Shown: one piece after another, positions 1 through 8,139 of the stretch
How the letters are laid out: every line of letters begins with the position of its first letter
Numbering within the stretch: the stretch's first letter is position 1
From: Streptomyces griseorubiginosus
Lineage (GTDB): Bacteria > Actinomycetota > Actinomycetes > Streptomycetales > Streptomycetaceae
Assembly (NCBI RefSeq): GCF_017614965.1
Contig: NZ_WVUG01000072.1
Span: 1 to 32,435 of the forward strand
Reading direction: 5' to 3'
Length of the DNA: 32,435 nucleotides
Translations under genes and position numbers: made by a program
Notes under the pieces: generated by a model
Seen by the model: the letters and a program-made list of their open reading frames with translations, nothing else
Told to the model about the DNA's origin: nothing
Database searches by the model: none

Positions 1-294
1 GGGCGGGAGGCGGCCGTTGAAGACCACGTTGTACTTGGGGCGCTCGGTCCAGACCGCCTCTCGCTCGGCCGCTTCCGCGTCGTCGGGATAGCCGATCCGT
101 ATCCCTATGACCTGCGGACCCCACGGCTGCTCACGCAGGTGCGTGCGCACCCGGGTGAGGGGAGCGACCGATATGCCGACATACAGCAGGCCCTCCAGGC
201 CGTAGAGCCGGTACAGCGCGATCCGGCCGCCGGCATGCAGGCTGCCCTCCTCGTCGAACAGGCCCCGCAGGAACTGCGCGTCGACGTCGCCCAT
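1..294 (-). CDS. GIY-YIG-fold small protein, 3' end beyond left edge
   Basis: The frame is open for 98 codons from ATG at 294 to the window edge, so the C-terminus is missing. The start is supported by AAGGGAG seven bases upstream. Residues about 26-42 give a degenerate GIY...YVG pair (ALYRLYG then LLYVGIS), followed by an Arg/His-rich helix (TRVRTHLREQPW) and a Glu-rich stretch leading to ERPKYN. This order matches the GIY-YIG nuclease fold: the two beta-strand motifs, a catalytic Arg on the following helix, and a Glu before a P-x-YN motif. The first motif is weakened (ALY rather than GIY), so catalytic activity is uncertain. It is transcribed divergently from the DUF5999 gene; the 215 bp between them showed no clear promoter. 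The partner and substrate cannot be read from this window. Confidence 0.7.
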   Translation of the reverse strand, partial: MGDVDAQFLRGLFDEEGSLHAGGRIALYRLYGLEGLLYVGISVAPLTRVRTHLREQPWGPQVIGIRIGYPDDAEAAEREAVWTERPKYNVVFNGRLPP

Positions 295-509
295 GACACG
301 ACTCCCTTCGCGTGCTCACGCCGCCACGCCCCACGGTCCCACGCGGGTCCGACAACGGGCCTTCCCGGCGTCCACGACCCGGCGGAACCGAACCTCACCG
401 ATGAGTTTCCGGGCTTGTGGGGGTCTTCTCATACAACGGAAAACAAACTCGGCTACCACGGATACGAGCCCACTTCAGGCGGGAGCCAGACGGATCGAGG
501 AGAGAGATC

Positions 510-710
510 ATGTGCAGCCACCGGCCTTTGTGCCCCAGCGCAGACAGCCCCGACCATCACACCGCCGCCGTCGTCGCGGCCCACCCGGAACAGGGGTGGA
601 GCCTGCTGTGCAACGGGACGATCGTCTTCGACGACACCGGCGAACTGCTGCCGGACGGGCGGGTCGTGAGCCCGTACCGCACCCTCGGTCCCCTGGCCGT
701 CGCGGCCTGA
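510..710 (+). CDS. DUF5999 family small protein
   Basis: This 66-residue protein begins MCSHRPLCPSADSPDHHTAA and ends in a short YRTLGPLAVAA tail. The ATG at 510 is preceded by GAGGAG at suitable spacing, so the longer upstream frame from 417 is unlikely to be translated. It resembles the small actinobacterial DUF5999 proteins, which have an N-terminal Cys/His-rich segment (C2, H4, C8 here) and a central GWSLLCNGTIVF/DDTGELLPDG strand-turn region. The Cys/His pattern could bind a metal, but this is inference. No function is established that I can name. The alpha/beta hydrolase follows 35 bases downstream on the same strand and may be cotranscribed. Confidence 0.8.
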   Translation: MCSHRPLCPSADSPDHHTAAVVAAHPEQGWSLLCNGTIVFDDTGELLPDGRVVSPYRTLGPLAVAA

Positions 711-745
711 AGCCCCAGTCGAGCGTTGTGGTGGTGGCCGAGCGC

Positions 746-1588
746 ATGATCGACGCGCACGGGGTCTCCCTGTACACCGAGTCCTTCGGTGACCGGGCGG
801 ACCCGCCGGTGCTGCTCGTCATGGGGACCGGGGCCTCGATGCTCTGGTGGGACGAGGAGTTCTGCCGGATGCTCGCCGAGGGCGGACGGTTCGTGATCCG
901 GTACGACCATCGCGACACCGGCCGGTCGGTCACCTACGAACCGGGCCGCCCCGGATACACCGGTGCGGATCTGGTGCGCGACGCCGTGGGGGTTCTGGAC
1001 GCCTACGGGATCGAGGCCGCCCATCTGGTGGGGGTCTCGGCCGGAGGGGCCTTGGTACAGCTGGCGGCGCTCGACCACGCGCCTCGCGTTCTCTCGCTCG
1101 TCCTCATCAGCACCTCCCGGGCGGTGCCCGGAGGTCCCGAACTGCCCCCGCCGAGCGAGGAGTTCATGCGGTTCGTGTCGTCCGCGCAGGTGGACTGGAA
1201 GGAGAAGGCCTCGGTGGTCGACCACCAGGTCGCGTACGCACGCCTGCTCGCGGGAGGGCGGCGTCCGTTCGACGAGGCCGCCGTCCGGGACCTCGTCCGC
1301 CGCGACGTCGAGCGTGCCCGTGACTTCGCCGCCGTGCGCAACCACGACCTGCTCGCCGAGGGCGAGCCCTCGCGTCGGCCGCTGTCGTCGATCGCGGTAC
1401 CCACGCTGGTGGTCCACGGAACCGCGGATCCGCTGTTCCCCCTGGCCCATGGCGAGGCGCTCGCCGAGGAGATTCCCGGCGCGCGACTGCTGGCCCTCGA
1501 GGACGCCGGGCACGGGGTCGACCGAGCCGACCGGGAGACGATCGTCTCCGCGGTCATCGCGCACACCGCGACCGGCGAGCGGCGTTGA
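746..1588 (+). CDS. alpha/beta fold hydrolase
   Basis: This is a 280-residue single-domain alpha/beta hydrolase. The oxyanion-side loop VMGTG is at about 25-29, the nucleophile elbow GVSAGG places Ser98, and the C-terminal half supplies Asp228 (HGTADPLF) and His256 (AGHG), giving a complete catalytic triad. The YDHRDTGRS segment near 53-61 is typical of the esterase/RdmC-like branch with a small lid. No signal peptide is visible, so it should be cytoplasmic. The ATG at 746 is chosen because the fold begins immediately after it; GTG codons in frame at 728, 731 and 734 are alternatives and no start has a strong ribosome site. The substrate cannot be predicted. It converges on the S33 peptidase across a 50-bp gap in which I see no clear terminator. 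Confidence 0.85.
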   Translation: MIDAHGVSLYTESFGDRADPPVLLVMGTGASMLWWDEEFCRMLAEGGRFVIRYDHRDTGRSVTYEPGRPGYTGADLVRDAVGVLDAYGIEAAHLVGVSAGGALVQLAALDHAPRVLSLVLISTSRAVPGGPELPPPSEEFMRFVSSAQVDWKEKASVVDHQVAYARLLAGGRRPFDEAAVRDLVRRDVERARDFAAVRNHDLLAEGEPSRRPLSSIAVPTLVVHGTADPLFPLAHGEALAEEIPGARLLALEDAGHGVDRADRETIVSAVIAHTATGERR

Positions 1589-1638
1589 GCACGTTCTGCG
1601 CGGTCACGGGGCGGACGGGCGAGTCGGCCGGCGTGCTG

Positions 1639-2940
1639 TCATACCTCGTCGCGGGTGAGGGCGAGCAGCCGGTCCAGGACCCGGGGGCCGCCCGCGCGGA
1701 CGCCGTCGTGCTCGAACTCGTTCGTCACCCAGGTGCGCAGGCCCCGGATCGTCCGGGCCGTCTCCAGGGCGTGGGCCGTGTCGACGTACATGTCGTCGTG
1801 GTAGACGGCCGCCGCGGCCGGGACGTCGTTGGCGGCGAGGCGGACGGGGTCGTACAGCGGCGGCCAGTCGGTGCGGGCGGCGAGGAGTTCGGCCGTTTCA
1901 CGCAGGGGCCGCAGTGCCGGGTCGCAGTCGAACATCCAGGGGTGGATCGATTCGCCGGTGAAGAGCAGGGGGGTGTCGCCGGCCAGCGTCTTGGCGGCGT
2001 CGAACTGCGGGAACTCGGCCCGCACCCGCTCCGCCGACCAGGCGGTGGGGCGCTCGTCCTGGCCGTAGCACGCCTCGTGGACGAGGGCGTACAGGGGGTG
2101 GCTCGCGAACGACAGGCTGCCCTGCACCTCCTCCTGGAAGGCGTCGGAGAGGGCCATGCCCCGCGGGGTGCGGACGAAGGCGTGTTCGAGAAGGTGGTGA
2201 AGGCGGTGGCTGCCCTCGCTGCCGCCGAGCATGATGCCGAGGGACTGGAAGGCCTCGACCGTGAGGCGGTAGCCGTTCGGCAGGGTCACCTCATGGGTGA
2301 GCAGGTGGTCGGCGATACGGCGGGCGCGCTCGATGTCCTGCGGGTAGCGGGCGTAGTGGGCGGCGACCTTGCTCTCGACGCGGGGATAGGCGGCTCGGTA
2401 GACGTCGTCGGCGTGGGCGTCGAGGGAGGGCAGACCACCGGTGATCACGGCGGCGGCCAGGCCCTCGGGGGCGCTGGAGAGGTAGGTGACCGTGCAGAAG
2501 CCGCCGAAGCTCTGGCCGAGCACCGTCCAGGGGGCGCCGCCGGTGACCTGGGGGCGGATGGCCTCGCAGTCGCGGACGATCGCGTCGGCGCGGAAGTGGG
2601 CGAGGTAGTCGGCCTGCTGGGCGGGCCCGCCGCGCAGCGGGAGGGTCTGGCGGTTGGCGGGCGTGGAGTGGCCGGTGCCGCGCTGGTCGAGGAGGAGGAC
2701 CCGGAACTCCTTCAGGGCCCGCCCCAGCCACGCCGGCTTCCCGACGAAACGATTCGCCCCGAATCCGGGTCCGCCCTGCAGATAGACCAGCCAGGGCAGG
2801 TCCTGCCGTACCTTCTCACCCGCGACGACCTCACGGGCGTACAGCTCGATGGACTCCCCCGCCGGGTCGTCGTGGTCGAGGGGCACGGTGAAGTGGCGGT
2901 CGGTGAGGACGACGCCGGGCTGGCGGTACGTGGCGCTCAA
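1639..2940 (-). CDS. proline iminopeptidase-type alpha/beta hydrolase (peptidase family S33)
   Basis: The product would remove N-terminal residues (classically proline) from peptides in the cytoplasm. With a TTG start at 2940 it is 433 residues, has no signal peptide, and begins MSATYRQPGV. Family marks are the oxyanion loop QGGPG at 55-59, the DQRGTGHS segment at about 85-92, the nucleophile elbow GQSFGG with Ser144, and a C-terminal EFEHDG segment that supplies the likely catalytic His. The length is that of the larger actinobacterial S33 proteins with a cap domain. TTG at 2940 has GGAG five bases upstream; a GTG at 2988 would add 16 residues but lacks a ribosome site. True proline specificity is not certain. 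The gene lies downstream of the LacI gene on the same strand with a 101-bp gap. Confidence 0.85.
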   Translation of the reverse strand: MSATYRQPGVVLTDRHFTVPLDHDDPAGESIELYAREVVAGEKVRQDLPWLVYLQGGPGFGANRFVGKPAWLGRALKEFRVLLLDQRGTGHSTPANRQTLPLRGGPAQQADYLAHFRADAIVRDCEAIRPQVTGGAPWTVLGQSFGGFCTVTYLSSAPEGLAAAVITGGLPSLDAHADDVYRAAYPRVESKVAAHYARYPQDIERARRIADHLLTHEVTLPNGYRLTVEAFQSLGIMLGGSEGSHRLHHLLEHAFVRTPRGMALSDAFQEEVQGSLSFASHPLYALVHEACYGQDERPTAWSAERVRAEFPQFDAAKTLAGDTPLLFTGESIHPWMFDCDPALRPLRETAELLAARTDWPPLYDPVRLAANDVPAAAAVYHDDMYVDTAHALETARTIRGLRTWVTNEFEHDGVRAGGPRVLDRLLALTRDEV

Positions 2941-3041
2941 CTGATCTCCAGGGACGGACGGACTTCCGGTCGCGTCCCACTTCACCACAAGTTCGTCCGC
3001 CGGCCGACCCCGGGGATCATGAAATCCTACTGAACAGGCGA

Positions 3042-4067
3042 TCAGCGGGCCGAGAGACTCGATCGCCGTACGACCAGCTCCGGCTGGAGGACGACACGCC
3101 GGTGCTCGTGCCGCCTGCCCCCGCCCTCCGCCTCCGTCTCCTCCAGCAGCAGATCCGCCGCCAGGGCGCCCATGGTGACGGCGGGCTGGCGTACGGAGGT
3201 GAGCGGGACGGCGGCGGCGGCCGCGAACTCGATGTCGTCGTAGCCGACGATGGCGAGGTCGTCCGGGACGGTGACGCCGGCCGCGTACATGGCCTGCAGT
3301 ACGCCGAGGGCCAGCAGGTCGTTGGCGCAGAAGACGGCGCTGGGGCGGTCGGCGAGGCCGAGCAGACGGGCCCCGGCGTCCCGGCCCGCGGCCACGTCCA
3401 GTCGCTCGGTGGGCAGCTCACGCAGGCACTCGGGGCCGAGGCCCGCCTCGGCGAGCGCGTTCAGGGCGCCCGTGCGGCGGTCGCGGACCTGGTTGAGGCC
3501 GGGCGGACCGCTGACGTAGGCGATGGAGCGGTGCCCGGCGTCGACCAGATGGCGCACGGCGAGCGCACCGCCCGCCACGTCGTCGACGGAGACCGAGCAC
3601 TCGGTCGTCCCCTCGGCCACCCGGTCGACGAGGACGAAGGGGATGTTGTGCCGGCGGAACGTCTCGATGTTGCGGCCGGTCGCGTCCGCGGGGGTGAGCA
3701 GCACGCCCCGCACCCGCTGCTCGGCGAAGAGCGAGAGGTACTCCGCCTCCTCGCCGGCGCTCTGCGCGCTGTTGCAGACCATCACGCCGAGCCCGGCGTC
3801 ACGCGCGGCGCGCTCGGCCCCGCGCGCCACGTCGACGAAGAACGGGTTGCCCATGTCGAGCACGAGCAGCCCCATGATCCGGCTGCGGCCCGCGCGCAAC
3901 TGGCGCGCGGACTCGCTGCGGACGTACCCGAGCCGGTCTATCGCGGACTGCACCCGGGCCCGGGTCTCGGTCGCGACCGTGTCCGGACGGTTGATGACGT
4001 TGGACACCGTGCCGACGGAGACTCCGGCGGCACGGGCGACGTCCTTGATACCCACCGACTGGGCCAT
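3042..4067 (-). CDS. rhaR: LacI-family transcriptional regulator, probable rhamnose repressor
   Basis: The protein is 341 residues, the normal size for LacI/GalR regulators. The N-terminal helix-turn-helix and hinge run from IKDVARAAGVSVGTVSNVIN at about 7-26 to the RQLRAGRS segment at about 56-63. The periplasmic-binding-protein-like effector domain follows (GLLVLDMGNPFF...FVLVDR...FCANDLLALGV...VGYDDIEFA). GGAGGT precedes the ATG by nine bases. The gene sits just downstream of the transporter operon on the same strand but appears to have its own promoter at 4105-4121. Palindromes close to TGAAnCGnTTCA overlap the predicted starts of the rha genes in this window and are the likely targets, with rhamnose or a derivative as inducer. 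The symbol is assigned by context; rhamnose specificity is inference. Confidence 0.85.
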   Translation of the reverse strand: MAQSVGIKDVARAAGVSVGTVSNVINRPDTVATETRARVQSAIDRLGYVRSESARQLRAGRSRIMGLLVLDMGNPFFVDVARGAERAARDAGLGVMVCNSAQSAGEEAEYLSLFAEQRVRGVLLTPADATGRNIETFRRHNIPFVLVDRVAEGTTECSVSVDDVAGGALAVRHLVDAGHRSIAYVSGPPGLNQVRDRRTGALNALAEAGLGPECLRELPTERLDVAAGRDAGARLLGLADRPSAVFCANDLLALGVLQAMYAAGVTVPDDLAIVGYDDIEFAAAAAVPLTSVRQPAVTMGALAADLLLEETEAEGGGRRHEHRRVVLQPELVVRRSSLSAR

Positions 4068-4104
4068 CAGGCAGGGACCTCCAGAGGAACGCGGGACGGC
4101 GGGA

Positions 4105-4121
4105 AGAAGACCTTCACATTA
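4105..4121 (-). promoter_or_regulatory. candidate lacI promoter with autoregulatory operator
   Basis: Reading leftward, TAATGT (4121-4116) can serve as a -10 box, and the overlapping TGAAGGTCTTCT (4116-4105) keeps seven of the eight outer positions of the palindrome found at the rha promoters. It lacks the CG core, so it is weaker. Its position at the expected transcription start is like that of the other operators and suggests autoregulation. Confidence 0.4.
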
Positions 4122-4149
4122 CCGTCATCGCCCCGCACATCGGCGCCGG

Positions 4150-5562
4150 TCACGAGGGCAGTGCGAAGTCGACGACATGCAGCGCCGACGGGGTCGTGCC
4201 GCTCGACTTCTCCTGGTACATGAACGACAGGACGTTGTCGTACCCCACCCGCAGCTCGTCGATGACGACCTCGCCGAAGGCGTCGAGGTCACCGCCGTCG
4301 TACAGCAGTGTCCAGTCGGTGTACCCGGACGCCTTCGACGCGGCGGCGATGCGGCCGTGGGGGAAGACCGCGTACGCGTTGTCGTACTTGTCCAGGACCA
4401 GCTTGGTGCGCTGGCTGGAGTTCAGGGCGACGGGGATCTCCGTCTTCTGCCAGGTGCCCGACGCGTTCTTGCGGAGGTGGAAGGCCCGGCCGTTGGCGGT
4501 GCGGTCCGCGACGTAGTTCGTGGTGCACTGGCCGAAGCGGCCGGGGACGTAGCTGATGATCGCGTGCGGGAGGCCCGTGGAGTCCGTCCACTGGCTCTCC
4601 TGGTTCATCAGGGAGTGGTCGGGGTTGAGGGAGTCGACGACCAGTCCGGAGTCCGTGACGGCGACGGTCTCCGCGGTGCCGGTGGTGGCGACCAGGCTGC
4701 CCGCGTCGTTGCGCCAGGTGCGGCCCCGGTCGGTCGAGTACACGTAACCCGTGTCGTGGTTGGTGATGCCGCCGCTGTTGCACATCACGGCAGCGTTCTG
4801 CTCACGCCAGGTGAAGAAGGAGTGCAGCCGGCCGCCCGCGTCGTAGTCGATGCCGTGCAGATACATGTTGCGGGCCGTCGAGGTGCCGTGTGAGCTGGTG
4901 TACGTGCCCGTGGAGCTGGACCACTCCCCCAGCGCCGTCCAGCTCGAACCGTCGTACTCGGCAAGCGCGTTGCGGCCGTTGCCGGAGATGCCGACCCGGT
5001 AGCTGAGCTGGAGCCTGCCCTCGGGGGTGGAGACGAACTGCGGGTAGGTGAACTGCGAGGTCAGGGCGAGGCCGTCCAGGGACGTCTGGACGGAGCCGAA
5101 GACCGACGAAGTCCAGCCGGTGGTACCGGGGTTGTCCAGCAGACCGGCGACGGACTTCACGTAGAAGTAGCCGTCGCTGTGCGAGTCCATGTTCAGGTGC
5201 AGCCGTCCGTCGACCTTGGACACGCCCATGGAGATGACGTTGTGGGAGTCGCTGGTCTTCAGGACGTGGGAGAGGGTCACGGTCGACCAGTTGCTCGCGC
5301 CGAGGGCGCGCCGGCCGACCACGGCGTTGCCCGTCGCGGTGTACCAGACGGCGTACTGGTAGCCCTTGTAGGTCAACAGGCCGTTCTTCTGGAACGAGTT
5401 GTTGTTGACCAGACCGTCGTAGGAGACGAAGAAGACCGCCTGGGAGTCGAGTTGGGTGGTGCTCTTCCTGCTGACGGAGGGGCCGGGATCGGCGGCCCGT
5501 GCGATGCCCGGTGTTGCCACGGCCGCCAGTATGGCGGTGGCGAGCACGGTGCGTCTCTTCAT
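4150..5562 (-). CDS. secreted BNR-4 repeat beta-propeller protein, possible rhamnose-releasing polysaccharide lyase
   Basis: This 470-residue protein has an export signal (MKRRTVLATAIL...GIARAAD, cleavage near 24; the KRR also allows Tat export). The mature part is rich in Trp/Tyr/Gly strands and carries an Asp-box (STDRGRTW at 276-283). The BNR-4 core motifs are DSHN (His108), LHLNMDSH (His128), FTYPQF (Tyr173) and LSYRVGISGNG (Arg189). From memory of the ulvan lyase family PL24, catalysis uses a His pair, a Tyr and an Arg in equivalent motifs, and the Tyr-Arg spacing of 16 matches here. BNR-4 propellers also include the PL42 enzymes that cut L-rhamnose-alpha-1,4-glucuronate in gum arabic. 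Position as the last gene of the rhamnose transporter/mutarotase operon favours release of rhamnose from a polymer. The activity is inference; the fold and export are well supported. Confidence 0.8.
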   Translation of the reverse strand: MKRRTVLATAILAAVATPGIARAADPGPSVSRKSTTQLDSQAVFFVSYDGLVNNNSFQKNGLLTYKGYQYAVWYTATGNAVVGRRALGASNWSTVTLSHVLKTSDSHNVISMGVSKVDGRLHLNMDSHSDGYFYVKSVAGLLDNPGTTGWTSSVFGSVQTSLDGLALTSQFTYPQFVSTPEGRLQLSYRVGISGNGRNALAEYDGSSWTALGEWSSSTGTYTSSHGTSTARNMYLHGIDYDAGGRLHSFFTWREQNAAVMCNSGGITNHDTGYVYSTDRGRTWRNDAGSLVATTGTAETVAVTDSGLVVDSLNPDHSLMNQESQWTDSTGLPHAIISYVPGRFGQCTTNYVADRTANGRAFHLRKNASGTWQKTEIPVALNSSQRTKLVLDKYDNAYAVFPHGRIAAASKASGYTDWTLLYDGGDLDAFGEVVIDELRVGYDNVLSFMYQEKSSGTTPSALHVVDFALPS

Positions 5563-5604
5563 GAGCGGCTCCAGCGAGGGGGCGGGGACGATCGGCGGGG
5601 ACGG

Positions 5605-5925
5605 TCAGGCGAGGTGGAACACTTCCGTGAGCGGTTTCATGGCCTCGTCGGGCCGGGCGCCGTCCAGCGACTCGAAGAACGGCGCCATCTCCGCCTGCCA
5701 GCGGGCGTTGACGTCGGTGGCCTCCATGCCGGCCTGGGCGGCGGCGAAGTCCTCGGTCTCCAGATAGCCCACGAGCAGGCCGTCGTCGCGCAGGAAGAGG
5801 GAGTAGTTGTGCCAGCCGGTGGCGGAGAGCGCCTGAAGCATCTCCGGCCACACGGCGGCATGGCGTTCGCGGTACTCGGCGAGCCGGTCCTCGCGGACCT
5901 TGAGGAGGAAACAGACGCGCTGCAT
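5605..5925 (-). CDS. rhaM: L-rhamnose mutarotase
   Basis: RhaM interconverts alpha- and beta-L-rhamnopyranose so that imported sugar reaches the anomer used by the isomerase. The 106 residues match the family length of about 104. Tyr18 and His22 in the AEYRERHAAVWPEM helix coincide with the catalytic positions known for the E. coli enzyme, and GWHNYSLFL, VGYLE and MAPFF are the usual family segments. The ATG at 5925 is taken from the MQRVCFLLKV start, with GGGAG ten bases upstream. It sits between rhaS (32-bp gap) and the BNR-4 gene (42-bp gap), all leftward, so one transcript is likely. The longer frame reaching 6654 overlaps rhaS and is not real. Confidence 0.93.
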   Translation of the reverse strand: MQRVCFLLKVREDRLAEYRERHAAVWPEMLQALSATGWHNYSLFLRDDGLLVGYLETEDFAAAQAGMEATDVNARWQAEMAPFFESLDGARPDEAMKPLTEVFHLA

Positions 5926-5957
5926 GAAGTACCAGCTCCCGAACGGGACGAAGGGGC

Positions 5958-7037
5958 CTAGAAGTTGAACTGGTCGATGTTCTTCGCGGTGAACACGGTC
6001 GGCTTGCCGAGCGTGATCACGCCGTCCTTGCCGATGGTGTACGTGGTCGAGCCGGCCTTGAACGTCTCGCCCTCCTTGCCGGTGATCTGACCGGAGGCCA
6101 GCGCCACGGCGGTGCGGGCGGCGAGGTCGCCGAGCTTCGCCGGGTCCCACAGCTCGAAGCCCTCGACGGTGCCGTTCTTGACGTAGTTGCGCATGTCGTT
6201 GGGGGTGCCGAGGCCGGTGAGCTTGACCTTGCCCTTGTACTTGGAGCCGGACAGGTACTGGGCGGCGGCCTTGATGCCGACGGTGGTCGGGGAGATGATC
6301 CCCTTCAGGTTCGGGTACTGCTGCAGCAGGCCCTGGGTCTGCTGGAAGGACTGCTGGGCGTCGTCGTTGCCGTAGGCGATCTTGACCAGCTTGATGTTCT
6401 TGTACTTGGGGTCCGCCAGTTCCTTCTTCATGAAGTCGATCCACACGTTCTGGTTGGTCGCGGTCTGCGCGGCCGACAGGATCGCGATCTCGCCCTTGTA
6501 ACCGATCTGCTGGGCCAGCAGCTGCACCTCGGTACGGCCGAGGTCCTCGGCGGAGGCCTGTGAGACGAAGGCGTTGCGGCAGTCCGGCTTGGTGTCGGAG
6601 TCGTAGGTGACGACCTTGATGCCGTTGCTCATGGCCTGCTTCAGCGCGGTGCACAGGGCGCCCGGGTCCTGCGCGGACACGGCCATCGCGTTCACCTGCT
6701 GCTGGGTGAGCGTGTTGACGTAGGAGACCTGCCCGGAGGTGTCGGTGGCGCTGGAGGGGCCGACCTCCTTGTACTTGCTGCCGAGTTCGGTGAGCGCCTT
6801 CTCGCCGCCCTTGTCGGCGGAGGTGAAGTACGGGTTGTTGACCTGCTTGGGCAGGAACCCGACGGTCAGGCCCTTCTTCAGCGCGGCGTTCGGGTCGGCC
6901 TTGGCGGTGGAGGTGGCCGCCGCGTCGTCACTCTTGGAGTTGTTCTTGGTGGTCCCGCCGCAGGCGGTGAGAGCCAGGGCGAGGGAGGTTCCGGCGGCGA
7001 GCGCCGCGCAGGCACGACGAAGGGATGACTTACGCAT
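5958..7037 (-). CDS. rhaS: rhamnose ABC transporter substrate-binding lipoprotein
   Basis: This 359-residue sugar-binding protein belongs to the periplasmic-binding-protein family used by ribose/rhamnose-type importers. It starts with a basic, hydrophobic signal peptide ending in the lipobox LTAC (Cys26), followed by a Ser/Thr/Asn-rich linker, so it should be anchored outside the membrane. The core starts TVGFLPKQVNNPYF and shows VSAQDPGAL, VVTYDSD and LTGLGTPNDM segments typical of the fold. The ATG at 7037 has AAAGGA nine bases upstream; the frame extended to 7136 crosses a hairpin repeat and is not coding. It follows the permease genes, separated by 124 bp holding the repeat at 7074-7116. 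Rhamnose as ligand is inferred from the locus. Confidence 0.93.
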   Translation of the reverse strand: MRKSSLRRACAALAAGTSLALALTACGGTTKNNSKSDDAAATSTAKADPNAALKKGLTVGFLPKQVNNPYFTSADKGGEKALTELGSKYKEVGPSSATDTSGQVSYVNTLTQQQVNAMAVSAQDPGALCTALKQAMSNGIKVVTYDSDTKPDCRNAFVSQASAEDLGRTEVQLLAQQIGYKGEIAILSAAQTATNQNVWIDFMKKELADPKYKNIKLVKIAYGNDDAQQSFQQTQGLLQQYPNLKGIISPTTVGIKAAAQYLSGSKYKGKVKLTGLGTPNDMRNYVKNGTVEGFELWDPAKLGDLAARTAVALASGQITGKEGETFKAGSTTYTIGKDGVITLGKPTVFTAKNIDQFNF

Positions 7038-7073
7038 GGCATGGAGTCCTTTGGTAAAGGGGTGAGCTTGGAC

Positions 7074-7116
7074 GCGCCCCTCAGGGGCGCGGGCGGAGTC
7101 GATCTGCGGCTCCGCC
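7074..7116. repeat. Streptomyces-type intergenic hairpin repeat inside the rha transport operon
   Basis: Two adjacent inverted repeats are visible: GCGCCCC-TCA-GGGGCGC (7074-7090, stem 7) and GGCGGAG...CTCCGCC (7092-7098 with 7110-7116, stem 7, loop 11). They are followed by GCGCGACCAGCCAC. The same core words occur in the 106-bp repeats at 23021. This element type is widespread in Streptomyces intergenic DNA. Here it separates the permease gene from rhaS and could attenuate or stabilise the transcript. Confidence 0.75.
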
Positions 7117-7161
7117 GCGCGGGCGCGACCAGCCACAGCCGGCCCGCAGTTGACGAACGAC

Positions 7162-8139
7162 CTATCCAGCGGAGCGAGCAGCTGCCCTCGCTATGGAGAT
7201 CTGGCGAGCAACCCGCGGTCCCAACACGGACACCACGAGCAACACACCGGTCACAACGATCTGCGACTGCGCCGAAACGTTGAGCAGGCTCATCACGTTC
7301 TGCAACGCCCCGAGCAGAAAGACACCGGCGATCGCACCGCCCAGCGTCCCCTTGCCCCCGTCGAAGTCGATGCCACCGAGCAACACCGCGGCGACCACCG
7401 ACAGTTCGAGCCCGGTCGCGTTGTCGTACCGCGCACTGGCGTAGTGCAGCGCCCAGAAGATCCCGGTCAGGGACGCCATCAGTCCCGTCGCCATGAACAG
7501 GATGAGCTTGTGGCGCTTGACCCGGATCCCGGCGAACCGCGCCGCCTCCTCGCTCGCCCCGATGGCGAACAGCGACCGCCCGAACGGCGTGGCGTGCAGG
7601 ACGACCACGGCGATGACGAGCAGGACGAGGAAGGGCAGGAATGCCTGCGGGAGGAACGTGTTCCCGAGCCGTCCGGCCGCGAAGTTCAGGTACTGGGAGG
7701 GGAAGTCGGTCACCGCGTCGGAGCCGAGCACGATCTGTGCGATGCCCCGGTAGGCGGCGAGGGTGCCGATGGTGACGGCGAGGGAGGGCAGCCCGAGCCG
7801 GGTCACCAGCAGGCCGTTGACCAGCCCGCAGACCAGGCCCAGCAGCAGGCACAGCGGGATGATCGTCTCGATCGCCATGCCCTCGTTCCACAGCTTGCCC
7901 ATCACCGCGCCGGACAGGCCGGCCGTGGAGGCGACGGACATGTCGATCTCACCGGAGACGACCAGCATCGTCATGGGCAGGGCGACCAGGGCGATCGGCA
8001 GGGTGTTGCCGATGAGGAAGGAGAGGTTCAGGGCGTTGCCGAAGCCGTCCACCGTGCCGAACGACAGCAGCAACAGCACGACCAGGAGGGCGCCGACGAC
8101 CGTGTCCCAGCGGACCGCGCGCGTGAGGGAGTCAGGCAT
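7162..8139 (-). CDS. rhaQ: rhamnose ABC transporter permease (second)
   Basis: This is a 325-residue inner-membrane permease of the ribose/rhamnose importer class, with about eight to ten hydrophobic segments. The family motif is ALPMTMLVVSGEIDMSVAS at about 53-71, and the EEAARFAGIRV coupling segment near 194-204 contacts the ATPase. The C-terminal half repeats the GLELSVVAAVLLGGIDFDGG pattern of these proteins. Its ATG overlaps the end of the other permease gene by eight bases (ATGCCTGA), so translation is probably coupled. Assignment as RhaQ rather than RhaP follows gene order in the rhizobial rhaSTPQ system and is tentative. It would form a heterodimeric channel with the preceding permease. 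Confidence 0.9.
   Translation of the reverse strand: MPDSLTRAVRWDTVVGALLVVLLLLSFGTVDGFGNALNLSFLIGNTLPIALVALPMTMLVVSGEIDMSVASTAGLSGAVMGKLWNEGMAIETIIPLCLLLGLVCGLVNGLLVTRLGLPSLAVTIGTLAAYRGIAQIVLGSDAVTDFPSQYLNFAAGRLGNTFLPQAFLPFLVLLVIAVVVLHATPFGRSLFAIGASEEAARFAGIRVKRHKLILFMATGLMASLTGIFWALHYASARYDNATGLELSVVAAVLLGGIDFDGGKGTLGGAIAGVFLLGALQNVMSLLNVSAQSQIVVTGVLLVVSVLGPRVARQISIARAAARSAG

Noticed and set aside
1..294. Homing endonuclease or mobile element end
   Set aside because: The GIY-YIG-like protein is small and no intron, intein or transposase features adjoin it.
1585..3033. Open frame of 482 codons on the plus strand
   Set aside because: It is antisense to the S33 hydrolase, with no family features and a composition typical of a high-GC shadow frame.
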